Positions 11,516-22,921 are shown, numbered from the stretch's first letter. The stretch is DNA of 64,000 nt from Artemisia argyi (GCA_030686995.1 CM060709.1:16521360-16585359); one strand, 5' to 3'. Made by a program: numbers and translations. Notes: generated by a model from the letters alone, not told the origin.

Positions 11516-12009
11516 TTAGTAGCTGGCTAATATTTTTCGGATGACATTTTTCAGGTGGTAAGCTTTTTTGGTTGCGGTTAAAGATGAAAGTAGTTAAAGT
11601 TGAACGTGTAAAGCTTTTCTCGCGGGCAATTTATATAAGTTGATTTAGTGTATTATTCAGTTTTACTATTAAAAGCTATTATATGGTCCAAACACTTACA
11701 AAGTTATAAGAAATGTGTTTAGTACATATGGTTGTCCATTTCTCCACTTATAGATGTAGACATAATCTCGTCTCATTGCTCGGTATTATGGATGTAGATG
11801 AAAATTCAAATGCATACCAATGAATAAATCCTCACCCTCTATTCTTTTTGATCTAATTGCCTATATTAATCTAAGATTTAATATGCTTAACCTTATTACT
11901 CCCAACTATATAAAGCATTTTATTCTCTTTTCTTTTTTTTTTTTTTCATTCGCTTCATTTTTTACACACACTTCGTTTGTGTGTTTCCTCTGCTCTCATT
12001 CCTTCCATT
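11516..12009. other. Intergenic DNA
   Basis: AT-rich; a T-run lies near 11930-11945. No supportable gene. Confidence 0.4.
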
Positions 12010-12235
12010 CATAAATCAGTTATATTACCATTCCGATCATCATCACCATCACTATTCCGATCACCATCACTGTTCCGATCATCATCTCATCATCACCATC
12101 AATGTTCCGATCACCACTCCGATTACCATCACTGTTCCAATCGACAGTTACCATGTCTTTCATCATCACCATTCCGATCACCATCACTAGCACCACTCCG
12201 ATCACCATCACCGTTTCGATCATTATCATCATTTT
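12010..12235. repeat. Minisatellite-like array of CCGATCACCATCACT units
   Basis: Degenerate 15-18-bp units built from CCGAT and CATCACCAT recur over about 220 bp. Apparent reading frames in all phases (His- or Ser-rich, or Met/Val-rich on the minus strand) follow from this composition and are not treated as genes. Confidence 0.7.
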
Positions 12236-13030
12236 TATGGCTTCTTTTGATCTAAAATAAGTGTTTGTTTCAAAAGCAGATTTATATTGATATTGTTGCA
12301 GTTGATAATGTTGTTGAATCAGTTGATAATTATGTGAATCAAGTTGTTAACATTTCTTCGTATCAAGCTGCACATCAAGTGTTTGGTGAAATGTGTAAGT
12401 GAAAAATATTTGATAATTTTGTTATCTGCTTTTGTAATTTTCCTTATTAATTAAGTTGTTAGTTGAATTTATCTTTTTAACTGCATTTGAATGCTGTTTT
12501 TGTGTCTAATTGTGGTTTTGAATCTGCTCTGTAGAATACGTTTAGTATCACCAATGATATTTGAAGTTGATGATTATAAGCTGGTTTAGTATCACCGATG
12601 ATAATTGTTAGTCTGTTTATTTATAAGTTGTTTATGTTAAGATGTTTAATTTTCTTATATAATATTTTTGACATTTTGATGAGGATGAAAATATAAGTTT
12701 GTGGGGATAAGCTGTGAGTATAAGTTACTGATAAGTTATTAATTATAGTGTAATATTGCTTATTATTTATTAATTAAGGTGTAGCTTACAGTGTTTTGAA
12801 GTCTTTTCTGTGGTGTTCTATTTAAATTATTGCACGGCTACCAAAAAAGCTTATGGAGTTCTTGGCATTTTTCGTGTTGTTTCTGAGTTTAATGCTGAGT
12901 ATGTAATGAAGATCATTATTGGATTTTACACTAAGGTATTAATTACGTACTTTTTATGTACAAGATGGTTTTTGTACCTTTCACTGTAATAGACAAACAC
13001 AATAAATGTTTTTGCTGATGGTATATGTAT
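12236..13030. other. Intergenic DNA with scattered AGTATCACC.ATGATA motifs
   Basis: No gene is supported. Two isolated copies of the palindromic motif that forms the downstream 32-bp array lie near 12545 and 12590, so the array probably grew from a dispersed motif. Confidence 0.45.
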
Positions 13031-13150
13031 AGTATCACTAGTGATATGTTTGATATATGTGTAGTATCACCAGTGATATGTTTGATATATATGTAGTATC
13101 ACCATTGATATGTTTGATATATGTGTAGTATCACCAGTGATATGTTTGAT
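13031..13150. repeat. Tandem repeat, 32-bp period, four copies
   Basis: Units start at 13031, 13063, 13095 and 13127. Each contains TATCACNNNTGATA, a perfect palindrome (TATCACTAGTGATA) in the first unit, then TGTTTGATATAT. The array is non-coding. Confidence 0.85.
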
Positions 13151-14629
13151 AATCTATTTCTTATTGTTGTAATTATTGATAAGCTGTTGTAGAAAAAAAT
13201 ACTGATAATTTACTAATTTAGTGATCGTAGTTTTGGAAAAGTCATCATATCTTTAGTGAAGCAACGAATAGACCTAATAGCATGAAAATTTATTATTAGA
13301 ATCAAGCCTGTGTTACAAGTGAAATAAAGTAGGTCTTGGTACATGTATGGGTACACAACTATGTGGTAATTACTTGAACTGCAGCATGTACATATGAACT
13401 CTTTAACTAGGCGTCACATATTGCAGCCACTGCTTCACTAACAAATTTACTTAAGCTAACACCTCTTAGTTAATCCATCAAGCTTTCTCGCTGCTCTTCA
13501 TTGATCTGCTTAGGATTTTTATGCTCATCAGAAAATTTGATTATGGTTATCCAAATTTTAGTTGTTCCCAAAACAATTTGAAAATACCTCGTTATGATGG
13601 ACAGGAAGTTCATCATATTCAGAAGCAGCAGACAGTATATTAAGGAAAACCTGAAAGAAAGATGATTGAAATATACAACTAAAACCGAGGTGGAAAATTG
13701 GCAGTTCAAGTGGGTAGGCGAACTTGCCACAAAATGTCAAGTTGGGTTGACCGAAAACAATTTTTACACGAAACTTTTAAAAAAAATTGTAATCATTTTA
13801 TTGGTTAAAGACAGGGCTTTCCATAAAGGGAAAGGTTTCACACTTTCACATTCGCACATTTTTCACATATAGACCAAGCTATATTAAAGTGACAGCTGCA
13901 ACAAGTTCTTTCAACGAGTCTAATGTGAACATCCATTAAAATAACATTAGCTACAGATATACCAGCAAACAACGCAAACGACTCCATATTGTTATTCAAA
14001 ACCAAAGTAGAGTACCATTGTCACCAAAGCCTTTAAAAAGACTATAGCAAGTTTCTGGTCAGATATATTTCCATAGATCAATTAACAATTGTAAGATCAA
14101 TTATCAATTTTAAGATCAATTATCAATTTCCAGTGAAACAGCTGTAGTGTCGTAGTAATAAAAGTAAATACATAGCTATATACTCTGTATTTGCTTTGGC
14201 CTACTACAGTGTCACTTATGCGGGATCCCTAAAGTTTTACTCTAGTTTAACCTTCAAACCAGACAATAAGTTGATAACAGCGTGTAATTTTGCAGACTTA
14301 AATTAGAGTATTGGATTGCACCCGCAAGTAACGTAATAAATTTCTAAAGCAACAACACAAACAATCTGTTATGAAGTTAGATTTTCTGTTTCTTTCCACC
14401 ACTGCTCAGTTAATTTCAGTACAACTTTGTATCTACTCATTCATATTATACAGATTAAAGCTTCAGATATTTGTTTCGCATTTCATTGATGATAAACGTG
14501 TGATACTAGAATCTAAATTGGGAACTACTTACTGATCTAAAGCACCAACAGTTACTTACCAGTATACGGTATGTTGAGCCACTATAAATGCTTGATTTAG
14601 GTGAAATTGGTCCAACAAACTTATAATAA
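13151..14629. other. Intergenic DNA
   Basis: No supportable gene. AT-rich, with short direct repeats of AAGATCAATTATCAATTT near 14090-14130. It ends at the putative outer end of the element E LTR. Confidence 0.4.
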
Positions 14630-14875
14630 TGTTATATATGTGTAGGATAGTAACTAAGTCACAAACATGGTGTTACTAGTGATTTAGTTGGCGTGTGGTT
14701 TAGGAGAAATAGGAAGAAGAGAGAGAACTTGGAACCTTGAGAGAGAAAGTGAAATGTTAGATTAAGAATTATGAGAAGGTCCAACCCTCTCCCTTGGTGG
14801 GAGAGGGCTATTTATACAAGAAATAAAAACGCCCACACCCAGGATGTGGATCAGGCATACAGTGGGTAAAGACCG
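14630..14875 (-). repeat. LTR of element E, distal part (split by element A)
   Basis: Together with 24264-24393 this gives an LTR of about 370 bp. On the minus strand it runs from TGTTAGGAATAC (from 24393) to CATATATAACA (to 14630). A TATA box, TATAAATA on the minus strand, lies at 14809-14817. Element A interrupts the U3 side. The pieces rejoin if A and one copy of a 5-bp near-duplication (GACCG at 14871-14875, GACCC at 24264-24268) are removed. Confidence 0.6.
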
Positions 14876-15204
14876 TGTGGAAAACTAGAAGGGGGGGTTG
14901 AATAGTTTTACGTCTTTTTAAAATTTATAAACACAAGTTTGTTTTAAAAAACTTCGATTCTTGTTTATGTGAATTCAATACTTGCACTATATGAACAATT
15001 GTATAATAACTAACTAACTAAACTAATTAGTAAAGGTAAATAAATAAGTAACGAGAAGAGTTAGAAAGATCAAACCACAACACAAGAATTTATAGTGGTT
15101 CGGCTACAAGGACACCTTCCTTGTTCCTACTCCACTCCCTGAGTCACCTACTCGAGAGTTTTCTTCACTATGTCAACAAACTCCCTTATGGCGGAGAAAA
15201 CCGT

Positions 15205-15380
15205 ACACACCAATATACACACCAATTTACACACCAATCTACACACCAATCTACACACCAATATTCACACCAATCTTCACACCAATCTTCACACCAAGCT
15301 TCTACACACCAATCTTCTACACACCTTCTTCTACACACCAATCTTCTACACACCTTCTTCTACACACCAATCTTCACAAC
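15205..15380. repeat. CACACCAATCTA minisatellite in the LTR of A
   Basis: Twelve-base units (ACACACCAATCT and variants) are repeated in the R/U5 side of the LTR. The other LTR of A (about 23270-23450) has one 12-mer fewer in the first part and one extra CTTCTTCTACACAC unit. The two copies were identical at insertion, so they have slipped since. Thr-His-Gln or Thr-Asn frames through the array are artefacts. Confidence 0.8.
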
Positions 15381-15730
15381 TATCCTACTTCACAACTAAT
15401 CAACTCCTACTATCTACACAACTTCTATATCTTCTAAACAAATAATAACAAGCACAACACAATATTCACAAATGTATATATATATACACTATACACAACA
15501 ACTCTTCAACACTACTTGAATTTGGTTGTAGAGAGTTCTTCTTTTGCACTTAGAATGAGAATGGATGATGAGGGATTGAATCACTTGAAACAAGGATTAA
15601 TATACAAATGATCAAAGGGTTTTTGATGGGTTTAAGATGATTGTAGATCTGAAAATTTCGTGCAAAAGGTGAGGAAAAATTCCAGAATTAAGGTGATATT
15701 TATAGGCAAAAGTTTCTGACAGAGGAGCGT

Positions 15731-15804
15731 GGCCGGTCCCCTTAAAGCATGGCCGGCCCCCTTAAAATTAAGGGGGCCGCCCCTTATAATTAAGGGGGCC
15801 GCCC
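15731..15804 (-). repeat. GC-rich fold-back module in the 3' LTR of A
   Basis: Two GGCCGG[TC]CCCCTTAA blocks are followed by two TTAAGGGGGCCGCC blocks, so the 74 bp can fold as nested or paired hairpins. It sits about 26 bp upstream of the LTR TATA box in element sense. The same design recurs at 17468, 20186, 23800, 30987, 43159 and 44829. Confidence 0.85.
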
Positions 15805-16194
15805 AACTGTAACGGCCAGAAACTTTGTTTTTTAGTGGGGAAAGTTTATTTGGTGAAAAACTAACTGATTTTGGTTAAATATTTGAAATCATATATTTAG
15901 TATGATTAAAACATTTTTCCTTGTTACCAAAAGTGTTTTTCAAAAATATATAATAAGATTATATAATTAAATAAACTTTGTATTAGTTAATTTAAATACC
16001 CCTTTGATCATGAGATGTATTAAGCACTTATTTATCCATACCTTAAGTGATTAAGTTGGATATAGTGATATAAACTAGTTTAATACTTGTTTGCGTAGTA
16101 ATCAAACGATTGACGAGTTTACATTTTGTGATCGTCAAAATATAGAGATATCGAAAAATATAAATAACGTTTTCATACATTATTTATGTCAACA

Positions 16195-16360
16195 ATCTCC
16201 CCCTTTTTGATGATTACAAAATTTAAACTCATTAGTCGAAGATTACTCTATATACAAGTATTAGAGTGAGTTTATATCACTTCTCCCCCTTTTTGTTAGC
16301 ATCAAAAAGGTTTTCCCAAGTTGATGGAAGCTCCCCCTTGAAGTATACTCCCCCTCATTA
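16195..16360 (-). promoter_or_regulatory. Polypurine tract cluster of element A
   Basis: Directly upstream of the 3' LTR in element sense lies AAAAAGGGGGAGAT (16195-16207). Three more tracts of the same type follow at about 16281-16296, 16331-16339 and 16349-16357. The tract touching the LTR should prime plus-strand DNA synthesis. The clustered extra copies are also seen in element B. Confidence 0.75.
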
Positions 16361-16662
16361 TGAGGCCAAAAGGAATTGGGATATGGATATCTTGCAAAAA
16401 TATTTAGTGGCAAGCAACATATATATATGGATATAGCATGCAAGAGTAAAGACTAAACATAACCATATCATTGATCAAGGAAAATGATACATTAAGCATT
16501 ACATCAACAAAAGGAACAAGTAATGCGATAACTAACAAAAGCCTTTAGAGGCTTACAATCATCATAGAAATAATAAACCAAGTCTCAAACATGAGAGTCC
16601 TTTCTAGAGCTTGCCATCCAAAAAGGTTTAACACAATTTTATTTGTGAAACACCAAGCATGT

Positions 16663-17262
16663 TTAATTGGGAGGAATGGATGGTGAACATGGAGATGGTG
16701 GTGGAGGAGGAGTGTTTGTTGATGGTGGTGGAGGGGTTGTGTTCATTGTTGGTGGTTGATGCAACATGTTTTCAATATGAGAAAACATGTATTGTATCTC
16801 ATCTCTTAATCCGAACACAATTGTTCGGTTGTGAATGCAACAAAGGCAAGTGTCTCCATGAGCTTCAAGTAAGCTCCATGGGACGGGTTTATAGGTTGGT
16901 GGGTTGATAGGAGATGATGAGAAATGTGCATCAAGGGGTGTCAATGGTGATAATGAGATAGTGAGTGCAAGAGATGAGTTCTCATTGGTAGGTTGTGATG
17001 GTTGAACCATTGGTGGAGAGGATAAGTGGGTGTTGATGTAGTCATTTATGGATGAAGTGGATGGTATGGAGGAAGTGGAGTGTCCATTTGTTGAGGGTGT
17101 TTTGGAGGGTGCATTTGGTGCACTAGGAGATGAGCATTGAGGTTGTGGTGATGGGGTGGTGTTGTCTTCATTAGTAAGATCAATGAAGAGTTGTTTGGGT
17201 GGTATAATGACAAGTTTTTGTTTCTTGGCATTGTTTGAATGGGAGGTTCTTGGTGATGACAT
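16663..17262 (-). CDS. Element A accessory protein 2 (Pro/Ser-rich, C-x-C-C motif)
   Basis: An intact 199-residue frame starts at the ATG at 17262. The first half is Ser/Thr/Pro/Asn-rich and probably disordered, with a basic patch near residues 10-18. A conserved-looking core near residues 130-165 contains HGDTCLCCIHN and a hydrophobic helix. The C terminus is a proline-rich run. The 3' accessory protein of element B (43415-44047) has the same position, a similar length and a matching H-x-x-C-x-C-C-I core, so the two are probably homologous. A TATA box lies 56 bp upstream and a fold-back module about 200 bp upstream, suggesting its own transcript. Function is unknown; a metal- or nucleic-acid-binding role is only a guess from the cysteines. 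Confidence 0.65.
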   Translation of the reverse strand: MSSPRTSHSNNAKKQKLVIIPPKQLFIDLTNEDNTTPSPQPQCSSPSAPNAPSKTPSTNGHSTSSIPSTSSINDYINTHLSSPPMVQPSQPTNENSSLALTISLSPLTPLDAHFSSSPINPPTYKPVPWSLLEAHGDTCLCCIHNRTIVFGLRDEIQYMFSHIENMLHQPPTMNTTPPPPSTNTPPPPPSPCSPSIPPN

Positions 17263-17317
17263 GATGAGGGTTTATGAGTGATGAGGATGATGAATTTTGA
17301 ATTAAACATGCATGGGG

Positions 17318-17325
17318 ATTATATA
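17318..17325 (-). promoter_or_regulatory. TATA box of accessory gene 2 (element A)
   Basis: TATATAAT on the minus strand, about 56 bp before the ATG at 17262. It lies downstream of the fold-back module at 17468-17552, matching the order module, TATA box, gene seen in the LTR and in element B. Confidence 0.6.
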
Positions 17326-17467
17326 GTGGGAAAACATGTTTAGAAGTGGAATTGTTTTGAAATTATAATGTTTTATTCCAAAATCAGTTTGGTTTTTAAG
17401 AGTAATGGTAGCTGGGACTAGCAAAAGGGATCACATGTTGCAAAAGAAAACAGTGTAAAAACTGTTT

Positions 17468-17552
17468 CAGATGGCCGGTCCCCTTAAATGGTGGCCGGTC
17501 CCCTTAATTTTAAGGGGGCCGCCCGTTATGATTTAAGGGGGCCGCCCATCTG
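17468..17552 (-). repeat. GC-rich fold-back module upstream of accessory gene 2 (element A)
   Basis: The same four-block layout as the LTR module, here enclosed by CAGATGG and CCATCTG so the outer stem is longer. Its outer edge is about 200 bp upstream of the gene start. Confidence 0.85.
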
Positions 17553-17880
17553 ACGACCCAGAAACCAAAATTTTCAAAAATTTTCTGGAAAGATGTTATG
17601 TTCTGGTTTGAATATGCAGCAAGCTCAATTTGGACATCTCACATTTGTCTTGGTTTATTAGAAAGCATACATGTCATGTAGTTATATAACCATTAACTAA
17701 TCATGCAAACATATATATATATATATATAGATCAAGAAAAACATGCATGAAAATATCAAAGACAAACAAGTAATCATCCTAAGCACATATTCAAATAACA
17801 AGAATTTCCGAATAAACTTCGGACAAATAGCACACAAGACATAAATAAAACATTGTTTGAACAAATATAATCCTATCATA

Positions 17881-19080
17881 TCATTTCTTTTTCTTCCCGA
17901 AAATCCCCTTCAAAGTCTTCCCAATAGATTTGAAGCCACCTCTAACTTCTTCGTGCAAGCTCTTTTGTCTTCTAAGCATCTCGGTAGTTCGTTGATGAAG
18001 CACTTCTTCAGTTTGATCATTTGGAGATGGAGTAGAATAGTTGGGATAGTTAAGATCCTCTAGATTTTCAACGAACTCGGAAAACGAAGGGGTACTAACA
18101 TCATCGATGTTTTCCTCCTCATCATCATCATCTTGCCTTGAGGATGATCCATGAAAGCTATGACGACGAGGTTTACCCTTGTCACTTCGAGTTCGTCGAG
18201 CTTGTTTTAGAGCGAGAGTGCGTAGAGTGGGATAGATGGATTCATAAATACTATTGTCAAGATCGGGGTAGTACTCGATAACATGACGATAGATACGAGT
18301 AAGGAACATTCCATATGGAAGATTTGCTTTGGGAGTTTTTCTAGCACACTCAATCCGTTTGATAAAGAAGTAAGCCAAATTGTACGGCTTTTCGACAGCT
18401 ATACAGTACAACATGTGAGCAAGGCTAGCCGGGAGATGGTCCCGGTGACCTCCGGTACCAAACGCATTCTCATGAATGAGTTCTTCCCAACGCTTCATGT
18501 GTGGGCTTAATTCTTTGAGGAGAAGTTGGTATGGAGAAATTTGAACGTTTTTGGATTTTATTTTTCGACTTGTGGTGGCACGATCTATACCAAGAATTTG
18601 ACGAATTTCGTCGGGATGAGGAATTTCGTCGAGATAGGGACCGAAGGTTGGTCGATAGCGATCAAGAGATTCGAGGTCCCACTCGTTTGTGAAAACGGCT
18701 TAACCTCTAAAAGGAATTTGGAGGATATGACCAAATTGTTCGAGAGTGAGGGTGATGAATTCATTTTGAATCATGAAAGAGATGGTGATGAAGCCAAGAT
18801 CATTGGTTTGGACGGTGACTTGACTATAGAAATCCATTATGAAACGAGGAATGATAGGTTCATTTATTTCATAAAGACAATTGAAGTTGATGCTTGTAAA
18901 CACGCGATTTATGAAGTCGGATTGAGAAAAAGCAAGATCTACTAAACGTCCCTCATGAATATTTCTATCTTCAATTTGACGATAGATAAGTCCAATGGAA
19001 GGAGATGTGGTAGGGAGTTGAGAAACTTTGGGAATGTAGTTTTTAGTGTTAGAAAGATCTTCGGTAGTTGCTTTGGGCAT
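17881..19080 (-). pseudogene. Element A accessory protein 1 (plant transposon protein-like domain), one nonsense codon
   Basis: One frame of about 400 codons runs from the ATG at 19080 to 17881, with a single TAA at 18700-18702; the frame is otherwise continuous. A folded region (about residues 35-280) has an FIMDFYSQVTV segment, a LTLEQFGHILQIPF segment, HLPASLAHMLYCI and YGMFLTRIYRHV. This resembles the putative plant transposon protein domain (Transposase_32-like, from memory) in accessory genes of Asteraceae copia elements. The C terminus is acidic then basic, ending in a KKKK tail. The accessory gene of element C (28908-26035) has the same arrangement of motifs at low identity. The ATG follows a good splice acceptor, suggesting a 5' leader intron. 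Function is unknown. Confidence 0.7.
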
Positions 19081-19086
19081 TTTCAC

Positions 19087-19760
19087 CTAAACACATCAAC
19101 AATTCAAAAAGACCAAAATAAATATAAATAAAGATAAAAATATATGTTTATTGTCAAGGCTTATGTTGGAACGTAAACGTACTTCGTTACTAATCCTAAG
19201 AAGTAGATTACCATGTTCCTCAATATTGTTTTTAACTCGTTCTAGATATACTTTACGATGTTTAATTAGTAGTTATGGACAAATCCAAACACCCCTTTAA
19301 ACATCTTAATATATCATGAAATTTACTAGATTTACATTAGATTGTAAAACTAGCTATTTCTTGCGAGTTTCTTATGCATGTGATTTGTTTTTTGAAAAAG
19401 ATGGTTTGTATTTTTACTTAAAAATGTCATTTTTAGTAATAAACCAAACGCTTCCTTAACTATTGACTTATAACTCAAGTGCGTCAATATACATATGAAT
19501 TATATATTTTGACGAGTTCGATAAACAATATTAAGGTTTATAATTATAATAAAGTTTTACAAAAATTATAAAAGCTATGTTTTGATATTATTTGGACATA
19601 ATCCAAACACCCCTATATTGTGAACCAATATAATTTTTCTTAGTCGAAAAGTGTAATATCAAGTTTTACAAGTTACACAAGTATAATGTAGTTAGTTTTA
19701 ATACGTTTTCAAGACATTATTCAACAATGTGTTTATTAAAATTTTGAAAAGGAGTGTATG

Positions 19761-19806
<46 letters not shown>

Positions 19807-20000
19807 CGACATGATAATTTATAATAACTAGTTTCTAGTGTTGATTAATCATCCTAATCCTAGGGGAAGCATTTGGTTATGAAGTTTTAAGGCTTAATTC
19901 GAAAGAAATTATGGAATTTGACGAATTTTATAAAACATGCATAATCATGAGTATGATCAAATAAGATGAAATTAGATGAAATGTGTTATGAAAAACTTAC
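19087..20000 (-). other. Candidate leader intron of accessory gene 1 (element A)
   Basis: On the minus strand a donor CTTATT|GTAAGT at 20001/20000 and an acceptor TGTTTAG|GTGAAAATG at 19087/19086 would remove 914 bp and place the ATG six bases into the second exon. The interval is non-coding and AT-rich, with a T-run at 19767-19799. Prediction from splice motifs only. Confidence 0.45.
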
Positions 20001-20185
20001 AATAAGTAATGGTGATTGTGTTAGATGAATTTGCCCTTTGCGAATTAGCCCGAATTATGTGATTTGGAAGTGATTTGAGAGGTTTTTGGGGTTTGGTTTT
20101 CGTCACAGCAGAGGCAGTGGAAGGGGAGTATGAAAAAGTGGAGTGTTTGGCAAAATGAATAAGGAGAAAAACGGGTTGGATCAAT

Positions 20186-20269
20186 CAGATGGCCGGCCCC
20201 CTTAAACATTAAGGGGGCCGCCCTTCATTTGGCTGCCGGTCCCCTTAAACATTAAGGGGGCCGCCCTCC
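20186..20269 (-). repeat. GC-rich fold-back module upstream of accessory gene 1 (element A)
   Basis: Here the blocks alternate, making two separate hairpins, each CCCCTTAAACATTAAGGGGG with GGCC flanks, rather than the nested layout of the other copies. It lies about 190 bp upstream of the proposed leader exon end. No clear TATA box follows it. Confidence 0.85.
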
Positions 20270-20489
20270 AAAAATTGATATTTGTGATTTTGGTTTCTGA
20301 GAAGAAATAATATCTATTCATATGTATGTATTAGATTTATATTTAATCAAAAATACGTTGGAGGGTATTCGCACGAAAGGAATTACTTGACACTTTTAAT
20401 CGACAATTTGCCAATTAAATTTTCTTGATCATTTCGGATGAAATTTATCAAGTTATCAAGTACACGAGAACGTTGTGGAAAGTTCATAA

Positions 20490-20536
<47 letters not shown>

Positions 20537-20769
20537 TAGTATGGGCTTATAAGACGAGAACATAGGAGGGAGACGTATGCAACGGAAGCTGGGAGTTTGT
20601 TTCATCCATAGATTTTTCGACTCATCTCACTTCATCAGCATGAGTGTTGATTGAACATTAAAGTTCAATAAGGCAAATGGGGAAAAGAAATGTTCGTAAA
20701 CGAACAATCTCTAGTTCTAGAAAATCAACAAATGAATTTTCTAGGTTATAAGATCCTAAATATAGCTAA

Positions 20770-20822
<53 letters not shown>
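20490..20822. repeat. Two (TA)n microsatellites in element A
   Basis: Runs of TA occur at about 20490-20532 and 20771-20822, between gag and accessory gene 1, with an ordinary spacer between. No gene is present. Confidence 0.9.
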
Positions 20823-20833
<11 letters not shown>

Positions 20834-21045
20834 ATTTAGATATAAAATAGAAGAAGATAGAGATTAATAAGTCAAGTAAGATCACATACATATAACATAC
20901 TAAACTAAGCATGCATTTCTAGACAAGGAACTTAAAAGGAAGTGTGTACCTTTTGTCTTTAATGCGTTAATCTTCAAGGTCTTCAAGAAGTAAATCGGAC
21001 AAGAGGTGACAATGAAAAGCTCCATGTTTGGATGGCGAATATCAT

Positions 21046-22875
21046 TTACGTTGGTGCCCATTGTTTCATTTGTCCAAAGTTATTTGGTCCGAACATGTTT
21101 TGTATTTGACTTGGATGCATATAAGGTGGAAACATTCCCCACGGATTGAAATTCCACATTTGTTGATTATAGTTAAAGTTTCGTCTATTATGGTTTGTTC
21201 TTGGTTGAGGTGTTTTAGGTCTAGGATATGAATTATTTGGTTTCCTAGGTGGTGGAGTTTTAGATCTTGTTTTAGATTTAGATAATCCAACTTCGGTTTT
21301 TAAAGATGGTTTATAGAATGGTTTTATTTCTTCATTACTAGCGATAGGTATTATTTTATTTTTTATGAGTAAATGTTTGGGATTAAGTATTGAAGGTTTT
21401 GGTTCATTTTCAAATTTAACGTTTTTAGCTCCACTTGTTGAAGATTCAGTTGAGTTAAATCCTAGTCCGGTTTTATCTCCTGATATTCTTTGAATACTTA
21501 TAATTTTACTAAGTGAATTACTACTATTTTCAAATTTATCAAGTTTGCAAATTTCATCCTTAAGTATGTTGTTTTCACTTTTAAGCCCTTGACATGTTTT
21601 ACATTCTTCAACAATTTCTTTTCCTTTTTCAAGTTGACGTATTTTAATTTTTAGTTCAAGCACTTCATTTTCTAGTTGGTTGTTTATGTATTTTAGTGAT
21701 TTATTTTTATCCATAACTAGTTGTCCTATTTTACATAATCTATTGTATTCACTATCTAAATCTTTTTCATCTAATGATAGATTTTCGTCACTAAAGTATT
21801 AGGATTCGGAACGTACCTCACTTGATGATTTGGCCATGAGACACTTTTCATCCTTTGTTGTTTCATTCTCATCTTCATCACTATCACTCCAAGCACCTCC
21901 AACGAATGCTCTTTGATTTTGATCTCTTGTCATCATTGGACATTTTCCAATGAGGTGATTCGGATCACCACACTTGAAACACTTTCTCTCATTCTTGCTA
22001 TACTTGTCATCATTATTCTTTAGAGATGTTCTTCTTTCATCGTGTGGTTGTCTAACGAATCTTCCTCGCCTTTTGAAGAATTTCTTGAAGTCTCTTACGG
22101 CCATGGCATATTCTTCGTCATCGCTTTCGGAAGATGAGCTATCTTCGTTGTTGGATTCCTTTCTAGCTTTCAAGGCGATTGACTTGCTTTGCTCACGTTT
22201 TCCTTTAACCATTTCAGAGTCCTTCTTTATAACTGCTTCGTAGACTTTCAGGTTTCCAATTAATTCATCAAGTTGTAGTGTTGACAAATTCTTTGATTCT
22301 TCAATAGCCGTCACTTTAGCTCGTCATTTTGGGTGAAGAGCTCTAAGAAATTTCCTAACAAAATTCTTACTAGAGAAATTCTCATCAAGTGCTTTTAAAC
22401 TTGTGATGATAGTGTTAAATCTAGCAAAAGCATTATCAATTGATTCCTCTTCCGGAATTGTGAATTGTTCATATTGTTGAACAAGTAGATCTATTTTGTT
22501 ATCTTTGACTTGATTATTACCTTGGTGAGTTATTAATAAAGAGTTCCAAATTTCTTTTGCGGTTTCACACATAAAGATCCTTTCGTACTCTTTACGTGGT
22601 AGCGCATTATAAATTACCATTTTAGCTTCATTATTTTTAGCAAGTTTTCTTTTTAAATCATCATTTTGTTTTTCAAAAGGTACGATTTCATCTTTCTTAG
22701 TTTCGGGGTTATTTTGAATAGGTAAAAAATCACCATTGGTAATAATATGCCAAAGATCTAGATCTTTTGATTTCACATAAGTTTCGAATCGATTTTTCCA
22801 ATATAAAAATCCATCACTTTCAAATAGTGGTGGTCTTTGCATAGATTGCCCTTCTAAATATTTTTCAGATTCCAT
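21046..22875 (-). pseudogene. Element A gag (UBN2-type copia gag), two nonsense codons
   Basis: One frame of about 609 codons starts at the ATG at 22875 (MESEKYLEGQ). TGA at 22324-22326 stands where element B has TGG, and TAA occurs at 21799-21801; the frame is unshifted across both. The first 185 residues are a copia gag core (UBN2-like). Next come an acidic Ser-rich stretch and a CX2CX4HX4C zinc knuckle ([14 protein letters not shown]). A coiled coil with a CKTCQ motif and a basic Arg/Asn/Pro-rich tail complete it. The frame then stops with no protease. Gag forms the particle and binds RNA. The first 300 residues closely match gag of element B, while the coiled-coil tail is missing from B and resembles that of element C in layout. 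Confidence 0.85.
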
Positions 22876-22921
22876 AGATCGTTACAAGTTTTAAAATACA
22901 CTATATTTTAAAAATTTTGCT

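Larger units (their letters stand above)
14876..16194 (-). repeat. 3' LTR of element A
   Basis: In element sense it starts TGTTGACATAAATAATG and ends TTTTCCACA. It contains the GC-rich fold-back module (15731-15804), a TATA box (minus-strand TATAAATA at 15697-15704) and a CACACCAAT minisatellite (about 15210-15375). Confidence 0.9.

Noticed and set aside
11977..12255. Ser/His-rich and Met/Val-rich frames in the CCGATCACC array
   Set aside because: They are open in several phases because of simple repetition.
15205..15380. CRISPR-like look of regularly spaced short repeats
   Set aside because: Units are directly adjacent without unique spacers, and the context is a plant LTR.
15121..15445. 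Open frames encoding Thr-His-Gln or Thr-Asn-Leu-His repeats in the A LTRs (also at 23162-23514 and the inverse in the B LTRs)
   Set aside because: They are translations of a 12-bp minisatellite inside LTRs and are open in two phases, so they are not genes.
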